Below are positions 1 to 7,441 of a DNA stretch of 64,000 nt, piece after piece. A program made the translations under genes and the position numbers. Origin of the DNA: Nitrospinota bacterium. Its GTDB lineage: Bacteria > Nitrospinota_A > UBA7883 > JACRLM01. The stretch spans positions 1,551,015 through 1,615,014 of the forward strand of contig JACQXA010000004.1 of the NCBI GenBank assembly GCA_016208975.1, given 5' to 3'. The notes under the pieces are model-generated. The model was not told where the DNA came from, ran no database searches, and was given only the letters and a program-made list of their open reading frames with translations. Each line of letters starts with the position of its first letter. Position 1 is the stretch's first letter.

Positions 1-305
1 CCTCCATGACCCCGGAGGGGCTTCTGGCAAGGCTCAAACAGATCGAGAAACAGATGGGCCGGATAGACACCGGCCGGTGGGGCCCCCGGGTGATAGACAT
101 GGATATTATCTTCTACGATGGGCTTGTAATGGACACGGCGGAGCTTAAAATACCCCATCCGCTGGCCCATGCGCGCAGGTTTGTTATGGCCCCGCTGGCG
201 GACATGGCGCCGGAGTTCGTACACCCCGCGCTGGGGCGTACCGTAAAAGGGATACTTTCTTCCATCGCGGACGATGGACAAACCGTAAGAGTGTTCAAGG
301 AATGA
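1..305 (+). CDS. folK: folK, 3' part: 2-amino-4-hydroxy-6-hydroxymethyldihydropteridine pyrophosphokinase
   Basis: This is the C-terminal part of HPPK, which transfers pyrophosphate from ATP to the hydroxymethyl-pterin in folate synthesis in the cytoplasm. The reading frame is open from base 3, so the gene is cut by the window edge, and the ATG at base 6 is internal rather than the start. The residues match the family signature: GRWGPRVIDMDIIFYDG is the HPPK R-W-G-P-R-x-I-D-x-D-I block that binds ATP and two metal ions, followed by the IPHP...R-FV-APLADMAP block. The stop overlaps the next start by four bases (ATGA at 302-305), so the two genes are translationally coupled. Confidence 0.93.
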   Translation, partial: SMTPEGLLARLKQIEKQMGRIDTGRWGPRVIDMDIIFYDGLVMDTAELKIPHPLAHARRFVMAPLADMAPEFVHPALGRTVKGILSSIADDGQTVRVFKE

Positions 306-946
306 AACGAAAAGCCAGGTATATCGCCGTTGAGGGCCCGATAGGGGTTGGCAAGACAAGCCTTGTACACTCGCTGTGCCGGAAGTTCGGCGTGGAGCCT
401 GTGCTGGAGGACCTGGAGGACAACCCTTTCCTGGAACGGTTTTACAAGGACCAGGCCAACTATGCGTTCCACACCCAGGTGGCCTTCCTCATCTCCCGCC
501 ACCGACAGCTGGCGGAGCTAAAGCAGGTTGACCTTTTCAACCGCCTGATTTTCAGCGATTACATTTTCGAGCGGGACATGGTTTTCGCCAGGCTCAACTT
601 GAACCAGAACGAGCTGAGGCTGTATAGTGAGATTTACAGGATCCTGCAAAGGGATGTGCCAAAGCCGGATCTTGTGATTTATCTCCAGTGCGACACGCCC
701 ACGCTGATGAGGCGTATAAGGGCCCGCGCCAGGGATATGGAGCGCACCGTCCCGGAGGAGTACATAGAGAAGGTGAACGGGGCGTTCAACGAGTTTTTTT
801 TCAACTATCGTGAAGGCCCGTTGCTTATAATAAACACGAGCCATATAGACTTCGTGATGAATGACGACGACCTGGAGAAAGTTTCGGAGAAAATATTCTC
901 CGACGTGAAAGGACAGGAGTATTACAACCCGCTTGGATCGGTATAA
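302..946 (+). CDS. deoxynucleoside kinase (dNK/dGK family)
   Basis: This 214-residue cytosolic kinase phosphorylates deoxynucleosides in the salvage pathway. The N-terminal P-loop VEGPIGVGKTSL lies at residues 10-21. The ERD motif of the family follows in FSDYIFERDMVFARLNL, and an Arg-rich lid (MRRIRARARDME) lies near residue 140. Length is normal for the bacterial dAK/dGK group. Substrate choice (deoxyguanosine or deoxyadenosine) cannot be read with confidence. It overlaps folK by four bases, a folK-dNK-panB arrangement seen in several phyla. Family assignment is sure; the exact substrate is open. Confidence 0.88.
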   Translation: MKRKARYIAVEGPIGVGKTSLVHSLCRKFGVEPVLEDLEDNPFLERFYKDQANYAFHTQVAFLISRHRQLAELKQVDLFNRLIFSDYIFERDMVFARLNLNQNELRLYSEIYRILQRDVPKPDLVIYLQCDTPTLMRRIRARARDMERTVPEEYIEKVNGAFNEFFFNYREGPLLIINTSHIDFVMNDDDLEKVSEKIFSDVKGQEYYNPLGSV

Positions 947-1194
947 CGGCCGGGACGGGGAGGAATAAAGAAGAAACAAAGCCTTATTTAGGCGGCGCGG
1001 CAAGGCCCCGCCTGGATCCGGATTTATACGGACCGGGACGGTATTCCTTACAAAGAGCGCATGGCGGCCATCTAAAAGGCCGCAATGAAGCCAGTCACCG
1101 GCTTTATGTCCGCCGGTGGAGGAACGCCATTCCATCACCCATCATAAATCCATATCCAGCCAGGCCCGTTTCGCGCGAAATGGGAGTTTTTACA

Positions 1195-2025
1195 ATGAGC
1201 GCTGGAAAAGTGACCGTCACCCAACTTAAGCAGATGAAAGAGGCCGGGGAGAAAATAACCGCCGTGGCGGTGTTCGACTACGGTTTCGGAAAGCTGGCGG
1301 ACATGGCCGGGGTGGACGTGGCGCTGGTGGGGGACTCCCTGGGAATGACGTTCCGGGGCGAGGAAAACACCCTTACCGTAACCGTGGACGAGATGGCCTA
1401 TCACACAAAAGCCGTACGCCGCGGGGTGAGCCGCGCTCTGCTGGTGGGGGACATGCCGTTCCTGTCATGCCACCTGGGGGTGGAGGAGACTCTGAAAAAC
1501 GCCGGAAAGCTGGTGGCCGCCGGGGCCGAGGCCGTGAAGGTTGAAGGTGGCGGGAAGATGATAGCCGTGGTGGAGGCGTTGGTTTCCGCAGGAATACCTG
1601 TTATGGGGCATCTGGGGCTGACGCCACAATCCATCCATCAACTGGGCGGTTACAAGATACAGGGACGCGGCAAGGAAAAAGCGCTCCGCATGATGGAGGA
1701 GGCCCAGGCGCTGGCGGCGGCGGGTGTTTTCTCGCTGGTGCTGGAATGCGTTCCGGCCCAACTGGCCGAAGAGATAACCCGCGCCATACCCGCTCCCACC
1801 ATAGGCATAGGCGCCGGGCCCGCCTGCGATGGCCAGATACTGGTGGCCTACGACCTGTTGGGGATGCCTTCCAAGGTTACCCCGAAATTCGTCAAAAAAT
1901 ACGCTGACCTTGCCGGGGTGGCAAGCCATGCCATGGGGGAATATATTGCTGAGACAAAACATGGGGTTTTTCCCGGCGAGGAACACAGCTACACCACCCA
2001 GCCCAGGCATCTTAAGGCTATCTGA
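1195..2025 (+). CDS. panB: 3-methyl-2-oxobutanoate hydroxymethyltransferase
   Basis: PanB makes ketopantoate from alpha-ketoisovalerate and methylene-tetrahydrofolate, the first committed step to pantothenate and CoA. Family blocks are clear: VFDYGFGKLADMAGVDVALVGDSLGM near the N-terminus (metal-binding Asp in VGDS), then VMGHLGLTPQS and TIGIGAGPACDGQILVAYDLLG. An in-frame ATG lies at 1180, but a good Shine-Dalgarno (GGGAG, 1182-1186) sits eight bases before ATG 1195, so I start there (276 residues). The 248-base gap from the kinase gene holds no ORF; several GC-rich self-complementary stretches there suggest a structured leader, but I recognise no known riboswitch. Confidence 0.93.
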   Translation: MSAGKVTVTQLKQMKEAGEKITAVAVFDYGFGKLADMAGVDVALVGDSLGMTFRGEENTLTVTVDEMAYHTKAVRRGVSRALLVGDMPFLSCHLGVEETLKNAGKLVAAGAEAVKVEGGGKMIAVVEALVSAGIPVMGHLGLTPQSIHQLGGYKIQGRGKEKALRMMEEAQALAAAGVFSLVLECVPAQLAEEITRAIPAPTIGIGAGPACDGQILVAYDLLGMPSKVTPKFVKKYADLAGVASHAMGEYIAETKHGVFPGEEHSYTTQPRHLKAI

Positions 2026-2153
2026 TGGGGGGGGGCGATAAAGAGCGTGGCATTTTAACTCCCGCGCATGTGGGAATAGCCGCCAAGTACAAAGAAATGT
2101 AGAGGTTTTCTACCCCGGAGTTATGCAAGCAATTATGCGTCCTGTGCGCTTTG

Positions 2154-2231
2154 AATGATTATGATAATAATTTCTGAAAAAACCAGAAGTGATTAATCTT
2201 GGCAAGGGAAGGAAAAAAGGGAATAATCATT
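2154..2231. promoter_or_regulatory. inverted repeat, candidate operator of the restriction-modification operon
   Basis: AATGATTAT at 2154-2162 is repeated in inverse as ATAATCATT at 2223-2231. The right arm covers most of the proposed -10 box of the restriction-modification promoter. The neighbouring methyltransferase carries an N-terminal helix-turn-helix, and related methyltransferases (SsoII/EcoRII group) repress their own operon. The link is inference. Confidence 0.45.
2199..2227 (+). promoter_or_regulatory. sigma70-type promoter of the restriction-modification operon
   Basis: TTGGCA (2199-2204) and AATAAT (2222-2227) are separated by exactly 17 bases; each box matches five of six consensus positions. 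The start codon lies about 44 bases downstream. The surrounding DNA is notably richer in A and T than the flanking genes. Confidence 0.6.
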
Positions 2232-2270
2232 GTCAGTTTGTCATATTAAAGTCCTAGCGGGGCAATATTG

Positions 2271-3530
2271 ATGAAAAATGAAAATCCATTAACAAAGATT
2301 CTGCGCAAGGTGAGTTCCCTTTACTCTCATAATGAGGTCGCCAATTATCTTGGGGTGGAGCCAAGAACAGTACATAGATGGAAAATAGGGGAATGCACTC
2401 CGCCGCCTTATGCAAAACGGTCACTTCAACAGCTTCTTTTGCCGATAAATCCATCCATGCATGATCAATGTGGAGACTTCACTTTTATAGACCTTTTTGC
2501 AGGGATAGGTGGTATCCGCTTGGGTTTTGAGTCTCAAGGCGGAGTTTGTCTCTTTACCAGCGAATGGGATGAACGCGCCAATGATACTTACCGGGCAAAC
2601 TTTAGTGATAACCACCCTATAGTGGGCGACATTACCAAAGTTCCCATCCAACTCATTCCTGACCATGATGTGCTGTTGGCCGGTTTTCCGTGCCAGCCGT
2701 TCTCAATAGCGGGTGTTTCCAAAAAGAACTCCCTTGGCCGGGAACACGGTTTTAAATGCCAAACCCAAGGAACCCTCTTTTTTGATGTGGCGCGGATAAT
2801 CGAGGCAAAACGCCCTGTCGCTTTTCTGCTGGAAAACGTGAAAAATCTGGTAAGCCACGACAAAGGTAATACCTTCAGGGTAATCAAGGAAACTTTGGAG
2901 AAAGAGCTTGGCTACGAACTCCACTACAGGATTATTAATGGCCAGCATTTTGTACCACAGCACCGGGAAAGGATTTATATGGTCGGTTTCAGGGAAAAAA
3001 CCGATTTCTCATGGGATGTCCTTAAGCTTGCGCCTTTAGGCAAAGGCCCCAAAATTGAAAGTGTTCTTCATCCGGAAGACTGTTCGGAAGCCCCTGAAGC
3101 GCCTTACACCAAGGACAAAACCGGGTCAGTCAGCGAAAAATACATTCTTAGTGATCATCTCTGGAAGTACTTGCAGGATTACGCCGCAAAACACCGGGCA
3201 AAAGGAAACGGCTTTGGTTTTGGACTTGTGAAAAATGGGGGGGTAGCGAGAACCCTTTCCGCCCGTTATTACAAGGACGGTTCAGAAATTCTTATAGATC
3301 GTGGCCGGGGCAAAAATCCGCGCCGCCTTACCCCCCGCGAATGCTCCCGCCTGATGGGATTTGACAACAGGAAGAAAAAGTTCCAAATCCCCGTTTCGGA
3401 TACACAGGCATATAGGCAATTCGGCAATGCCGTGGTAGTGCCGGTTATAAAAGAGATTGCCCGCATTATGAAGCCTCATGTGATGGCAATTAAGGCCAAG
3501 ACAGAGTCAAAATCCAGAAAGTACGCTTAG
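2271..3530 (+). CDS. DNA (cytosine-5-)-methyltransferase with N-terminal HTH (Dcm/EcoRII/SsoII-like)
   Basis: This methylates cytosine at C5 in a specific sequence. Residues about 15-55 form a helix-turn-helix (NEVANYLGVEPRTVHRW). The methyltransferase motifs follow in order: motif I FIDLFAGIGGI (residues 72-82), catalytic FPCQP with Cys141, ENV at 188-190, QHRER at 230-234, a variable target-recognition region, and QFGNAVVVPV near the C-terminus. The ENVKNLVSHDKGNTFRVI block resembles Dcm, suggesting a CCNGG-class target. TTG at 2268 could start translation, but ATG 2271 is more natural. The HTH probably autoregulates, as in SsoII-type enzymes. Its lower GC than neighbours points to acquisition by transfer. 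Vsr starts five bases later. Confidence 0.93.
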   Translation: MKNENPLTKILRKVSSLYSHNEVANYLGVEPRTVHRWKIGECTPPPYAKRSLQQLLLPINPSMHDQCGDFTFIDLFAGIGGIRLGFESQGGVCLFTSEWDERANDTYRANFSDNHPIVGDITKVPIQLIPDHDVLLAGFPCQPFSIAGVSKKNSLGREHGFKCQTQGTLFFDVARIIEAKRPVAFLLENVKNLVSHDKGNTFRVIKETLEKELGYELHYRIINGQHFVPQHRERIYMVGFREKTDFSWDVLKLAPLGKGPKIESVLHPEDCSEAPEAPYTKDKTGSVSEKYILSDHLWKYLQDYAAKHRAKGNGFGFGLVKNGGVARTLSARYYKDGSEILIDRGRGKNPRRLTPRECSRLMGFDNRKKKFQIPVSDTQAYRQFGNAVVVPVIKEIARIMKPHVMAIKAKTESKSRKYA

Positions 3531-3535
3531 CAGGC

Positions 3536-4006
3536 GTGGTTGATATTGTCGATTCCGCAACCAGAAGCAGGATTATGTCCCGGATTAAGGGTAAAGACAC
3601 CAAACCGGAAATCCTCATTCGCAAAGCACTATTTAAGCAAGGTGTTCGATTCCGCATCCAGGGCAAGTCCCTTCCCGGCAAACCCGATCTAGTATTAAAA
3701 AAGTACAGCACGGTTATCTTTGTTCATGGCTGTTTTTGGCATGGCCACGATTGCTCCCATTTCAGGATGCCTTCCAGTAACCGTGTCTTCTGGAAAAAGA
3801 AAATCCAAGGGAACAAGCGGAACGACATGCAGCACCTTGCAACACTTCGAGAAAACGGGTGGCGCGTTCTATGGATATGGGAATGCTCCATAAGGCGAGC
3901 TGATTCTGATGCCGCTGAGAAGGTGGCGCATAAAGCGGTAAAATGGCTCCTGACTAAAAGTGCCTTTAAGGAAATAAAAGGGGGAGCAAATGTCACGAAG
4001 CGCTAA
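3536..4006 (+). CDS. vsr: very short patch repair endonuclease Vsr
   Basis: Vsr nicks 5' of the T in T:G mismatches that arise when 5-methylcytosine deaminates, protecting the methylated sites from mutation. All key residues fall at exactly the E. coli numbering when translation starts at GTG 3536: Asp51 (GKPDLV), His64, Cys66, His69, His71, Cys73 and Cys117 (zinc ligands and catalysis). Length is 156 residues, typical. The gene follows the methyltransferase by five bases and overlaps the next gene by 17 bases, so the three form one operon. Its presence supports m5C (not N4-methyl) as the modification made by the upstream enzyme. Confidence 0.95.
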   Translation: MVDIVDSATRSRIMSRIKGKDTKPEILIRKALFKQGVRFRIQGKSLPGKPDLVLKKYSTVIFVHGCFWHGHDCSHFRMPSSNRVFWKKKIQGNKRNDMQHLATLRENGWRVLWIWECSIRRADSDAAEKVAHKAVKWLLTKSAFKEIKGGANVTKR

Positions 4007-5342
4007 TAGCCTCTATTCGGAGTGGTCAAGAGACCTGAAAGCACTATTGCGCATGTTCAGTGAGAAAGGGGGGCGCAGATTTTATTTCAAGTATCTTGCC
4101 GAGAATGACAACTCCAAGAATCAGGTTTATTTCGGCTCCAGTTTTGAATCATTAAACATCATTCCTTTTGGGAACTTGTATGCGGAGCATAAGAATTCAA
4201 ATCCGATATTCAAAGCGGAGGTGAACTTTGCATGGATAAGTGGGGATGGGGTGGAATGCGAGGCTCCCAATTCCCGATTGATTCTTTATCCGCAATATCC
4301 CGAGGTCCGATTTTCGGGTTTTTTGCAGGACTGCGCCAACCCTCCGTCTTCTCTGATGGCGGGAAGAATCATTGGGCGGGTGCTGTTCTTCTCAATCACC
4401 AGCGAAGGAAAGGTGTTGGGACATGTAATTGGTAGAAGTAATCCGCTTAAGCGGGAATTGGATGATCTTTTTAGGGCAAGGGACGAGAAAGCGGTTTTTA
4501 CTGAAATCCCTTACGAGGGAGAGCGCCTGATTGGTGACACCGAAGCTGAATTGTTAAGGGAGCTTTTGCGAATCAACCGGAAGGGATGGATAAAGTCCAA
4601 GAGGCTTGGTCCGTGTGGGGAAATTGCCCCCTGCAATGCGTCCAACTGCGGGGGATACACCCTTGAGGCCGAGCTGGGTATCACTCCTAATGGCTACTCT
4701 GAACCTGATTTTTTGGGCTGGGAGGTTAAGCAACATGCTGTGTCAGCTTTCGACAGGTTCAGGTCCGGTGTGATTACCCTGATGACTCCTGAACCGACCG
4801 GTGGGGTTTACAAGGAAAAAGGGATTGAAGAATTCATTAGAAAGTACGGCTACCCTGATAAAAATGGCAAACCTGATCGACTGAACTTTGGTGGTATTCA
4901 CAAATTCGGAGAAATGCAGAGAAACACCGGCCTCACACTTTCTTTAATGGGTTACGACGCACAGAATGGAAAAATTAAAGATGCTTCCGGGGGTATTGCG
5001 CTCCTAACTTCCAAAGAAAAAGTTGCGGCCGCATGGGATTTCAGCGGATTAATAACACACTGGAATCGTAAACATGCTCAAGCCGTTTATGTGCCTTCAA
5101 TGAAGGAGAGCTGTCCAGAATTGAGGTACAGCTACGGAAATGTTGTTCGGCTCTGCACCGGCACAGACTTCCTCCGACTATTAAAGGCCATCGTTAGAGG
5201 CAGTGTTTACTACGATCCCGGCATTAAATTGGAGAACGTTACCACTAAGCCAAAACCAAAAAGGCGCAGCCAATTTCGCATCCATTCAAAGGATATCCCC
5301 ACTCTCTATGAAACCACACGGGAAAAGAACCTTTTTGAGTAG
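3990..5342 (+). CDS. MvaI/BcnI-family type II restriction endonuclease with long N-terminal extension
   Basis: The C-terminal half carries the MvaI/BcnI fold: GGYTLEAELGI (Glu226), then PDFLGWEVK, where Asp240, Glu245 and Lys247 form a PD-(D/E)xK site, then ITLMTPEPTGGVY. MvaI and BcnI cut CCWGG and CCSGG as monomers and are about 240 residues; this protein is 450. The first 190 or so residues are an added region that I cannot assign (aromatic-rich, beta-like; possibly an effector or extra DNA-binding domain). A GGGGGAG ribosome site precedes ATG 3990. It is co-transcribed with the methyltransferase and Vsr. Family confidence is high; the exact target is inferred. Confidence 0.88.
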   Translation: MSRSANSLYSEWSRDLKALLRMFSEKGGRRFYFKYLAENDNSKNQVYFGSSFESLNIIPFGNLYAEHKNSNPIFKAEVNFAWISGDGVECEAPNSRLILYPQYPEVRFSGFLQDCANPPSSLMAGRIIGRVLFFSITSEGKVLGHVIGRSNPLKRELDDLFRARDEKAVFTEIPYEGERLIGDTEAELLRELLRINRKGWIKSKRLGPCGEIAPCNASNCGGYTLEAELGITPNGYSEPDFLGWEVKQHAVSAFDRFRSGVITLMTPEPTGGVYKEKGIEEFIRKYGYPDKNGKPDRLNFGGIHKFGEMQRNTGLTLSLMGYDAQNGKIKDASGGIALLTSKEKVAAAWDFSGLITHWNRKHAQAVYVPSMKESCPELRYSYGNVVRLCTGTDFLRLLKAIVRGSVYYDPGIKLENVTTKPKPKRRSQFRIHSKDIPTLYETTREKNLFE

Positions 5343-5403
5343 CCTTCCTTTGAATTATTTTGTTCCATGAGGACGATTCTGAAAAATTGTCTGTGAAATG
5401 GGC

Positions 5404-5673
5404 TTATATCTCCACGTCCGGGTAAAACCGGTCCATCTCGTAGCTGACGAGGCCGGATTGAATTAACGGGTCGCCCTGTAACAGCGCTTCCGCTTTTACA
5501 GGGTCATCGGCTTTTAAAATAACCATTCCGCCCGCCGCGCCCCATCTGCCCGCTTGGACTATTTCACCTGAGGCGATTTTGTTTTTCGTCCACTGGATAT
5601 GGGCCGGTACAGCTTCCGCCAGCCCCGCCTTGCCCGCGCCGGGCAGGACCTTGTTCACCACCAGAAAGTACAT
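5404..5673 (-). CDS. YciI-like (YCII-related) protein
   Basis: This small soluble alpha/beta protein of 89 residues belongs to the YCII-related family: MYFLVVNKVLPGAGKAGLAEAV...HIQWTKNKIASGEIVQAGRWG...GGMVILKADDPVKAEALLQGDPL. Members carry a conserved His-Asp pair and a ferredoxin-like fold; few have a proven reaction. A TTG lies nine bases earlier but sits directly against the ribosome site AGGGAGG, so ATG at 5673 is the better start. It follows the MarR regulator gene by about 40 bases on the same strand, so the regulator probably controls it. Confidence 0.8.
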   Translation of the reverse strand: MYFLVVNKVLPGAGKAGLAEAVPAHIQWTKNKIASGEIVQAGRWGAAGGMVILKADDPVKAEALLQGDPLIQSGLVSYEMDRFYPDVEI

Positions 5674-5716
5674 TTCAAACAACCTCCCTAACGACAGGTT
5701 CCCATGGCCGTCAATG

Positions 5717-6154
5717 TTATTCCCCAGGCGGCTCTTTTATGGCCGCAAGTTTTTCCAGGGCGTGCGCCGCGTTTTTCAGGTCGCGGCTTGAGAGGGATTC
5801 AAGCCACCGCCTGTTCCATGCCTCAAATTCCTCCATCCCGCTGTTCACCACCCCCTCGCCTTTCTGGGTGGTCACAAGCAGGGTGGCCCTGCCGTCTTTC
5901 AGCGAGCGTTTCATTCTCACGAGGTTTGCGGAAACGAGTTTGCTTACTATTTTGGATACGTTGGACTTTTCCAGCAAAAGATCTGAACAGACATCTTTCT
6001 GCGTTACCGGCCCCTTTTCCTGTATCTCCTTGAGGGTTACGAACTGTTGCTGGGTGAGGCCATGCTTTTTCATAAGCCGGTCCCCCTGCCTCTGGAGACT
6101 GGCGCCCAGCCGCAAAAGGTTTTTTACTATCCGCCCGCTTCCGTTTCCCGCCAT
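5717..6154 (-). CDS. MarR-family transcriptional regulator
   Basis: This 145-residue protein shows the MarR winged-helix: LTQQQFVTLKEIQEKGPVTQKDV, recognition helix LEKSNVSKIVSKLVSANLV, and wing RSLKDGRATLLVTTQKGEGV. Such proteins bind DNA as dimers and release it on binding a phenolic or oxidant ligand. It is first in a two-gene unit with the YciI-like gene. No ribosome site precedes the ATG, and a candidate -10 box lies only five bases upstream, so the transcript may be leaderless. The ligand is unknown. Confidence 0.88.
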   Translation of the reverse strand: MAGNGSGRIVKNLLRLGASLQRQGDRLMKKHGLTQQQFVTLKEIQEKGPVTQKDVCSDLLLEKSNVSKIVSKLVSANLVRMKRSLKDGRATLLVTTQKGEGVVNSGMEEFEAWNRRWLESLSSRDLKNAAHALEKLAAIKEPPGE

Positions 6155-6159
6155 GGCTT

Positions 6160-6189
6160 AGTATCGCCGTATAATGGTTTCCGTGTCAA
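6160..6189 (-). promoter_or_regulatory. candidate promoter of the marR-yciI unit
   Basis: On the minus strand TTGACA (6184-6189) and GATACT (6160-6165) are spaced by 18 bases. The -10 box ends five bases before the ATG at 6154, so transcription would begin at or within the start codon. Confidence 0.45.
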
Positions 6190-6290
6190 CTAAATTTCCG
6201 CTCGCCTCAATGCGGAGGCGGCGCGTATCAAGCGCCACGGCGGGTAACCATCCATGCCGGGCGGCGCTGAATAATTAACCCTCATTAACG

Positions 6291-6319
6291 TTGACTTGCG
6301 GGAGGGGGGAATATATTTT
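6291..6319 (+). promoter_or_regulatory. promoter of the glycolytic gap-pgk-tpiA-secG operon
   Basis: TTGACT at 6291-6296 is followed, after 17 bases, by TATTTT at 6314-6319 (an overlapping TATATT lies at 6312-6317). This leaves a leader of about 70 bases before gap. Confidence 0.5.
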
Positions 6320-6394
6320 ATCCGTATGCGCTTAACGCATGGGGTGGTTCGCCCTGAGGCTCTTTAAGTATAAGAATGGGAGGGTTTTGACTGT

Positions 6395-7402
6395 ATGTCC
6401 ATAAAGGTTGGCATCAACGGATTTGGCCGGATAGGCAGGAACTTCTTCAGGGCTTGCCAGGGCCATTCAGATATCGAGATAGTGGCGGTTAACGACATCA
6501 CCGACGCCAAGACCCTGGCCCATCTGTTAAAGTACGACTCCACTTTCGGTGTGTACAGCGCCGACGTGAAGGCCGAAGAGGGCGCCATAGTGGTGGACGG
6601 TAAGAAGGTGCGGATCACCGCCGAGAAAGACCCCGCCAAGCTTCCCTGGAAGGAGATGGGGGTACAGGTGGTGGTGGAGTCCACGGGGCTGTTTACCAAG
6701 AGGGCCGACGCGGCCAAGCATCTGGAGGCGGGAGCCAAGAAGGTCATAATCTCCGCCCCGGCCACCGATGAAGATCTAACCGTGGTCATGGGGGTCAACG
6801 AGGACAAATACGATCCGGCCAAGCATCACGTGCTCTCCAACGCCTCTTGCACCACCAACTGCCTTGCGCCGGTGGCCAAGGTCCTGCTGGAGAACTTCGG
6901 CATAGTCAACGGCCTGATGACCACCATCCACAGCTACACCAACGACCAGCGCATACTTGACCTGCCGCACAAGGACCTGCGCCGGGCCAGGGCCGCGGGG
7001 CTTTCGATGATACCCACCACCACCGGCGCGGCCAAGGCCGTGTCTCTGGTGCTTCCCCAGCTCAAGGGCAAAATGGACGGCCTTTCCATCCGCGTGCCCA
7101 CTCCCAACGTGTCGCTGGTGGACCTGACGGCCGTCACGGAGAAGGCCACCACCAAGGACGAGATCAACGCCGCCATGAAAAAGGCCGCCGAGGGGCCGCT
7201 GAAAGGCGTGCTGGAGTATTGCGACCAGCCGCTGGTGTCCAGGGATTTCGTCGGCAATCCGGCTTCGTCCATATTCGACTCCGGCGTGACGTACGTTGTG
7301 GGTGGAACCACGGTGAAGGTCATGTCCTGGTACGACAACGAGTGGGGTTATTCCTCCAGGGTGCGCGACCTGCTCAAGTTCGTGGCTTCCAAAGGTCTTT
7401 AA
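6395..7402 (+). CDS. gap: glyceraldehyde-3-phosphate dehydrogenase, type I
   Basis: GAPDH converts glyceraldehyde-3-phosphate, NAD and phosphate to 1,3-bisphosphoglycerate in the cytoplasm. At 335 residues it has normal length. Visible are the Rossmann start [14 protein letters not shown], the VNDI strand whose acidic residue favours NAD over NADP, the catalytic [12 protein letters not shown] with Cys about residue 151, and the C-terminal [13 protein letters not shown] signature. The ribosome site GGGAGGG lies ahead of ATG 6395. It is first in a run gap-pgk-tpiA-secG with gaps of 39, 56 and 87 bases, a common lower-glycolysis operon. Confidence 0.97.
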   Translation: MSIKVGINGFGRIGRNFFRACQGHSDIEIVAVNDITDAKTLAHLLKYDSTFGVYSADVKAEEGAIVVDGKKVRITAEKDPAKLPWKEMGVQVVVESTGLFTKRADAAKHLEAGAKKVIISAPATDEDLTVVMGVNEDKYDPAKHHVLSNASCTTNCLAPVAKVLLENFGIVNGLMTTIHSYTNDQRILDLPHKDLRRARAAGLSMIPTTTGAAKAVSLVLPQLKGKMDGLSIRVPTPNVSLVDLTAVTEKATTKDEINAAMKKAAEGPLKGVLEYCDQPLVSRDFVGNPASSIFDSGVTYVVGGTTVKVMSWYDNEWGYSSRVRDLLKFVASKGL

Positions 7403-7441
7403 CAGGCGGCCTTAATTTTAGCTGGAGGGGGATCGGGGGCC

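Noticed and set aside
2026-2270. Possible small gene between panB and the methyltransferase
   Set aside because: No open frame with a ribosome site fits; the stretch is AT-rich and explained by the promoter and palindrome.
6155-6394. Possible gene or riboswitch ahead of gap
   Set aside because: Only short frames are present and no known riboswitch pattern; the divergent marR and gap promoters explain it.
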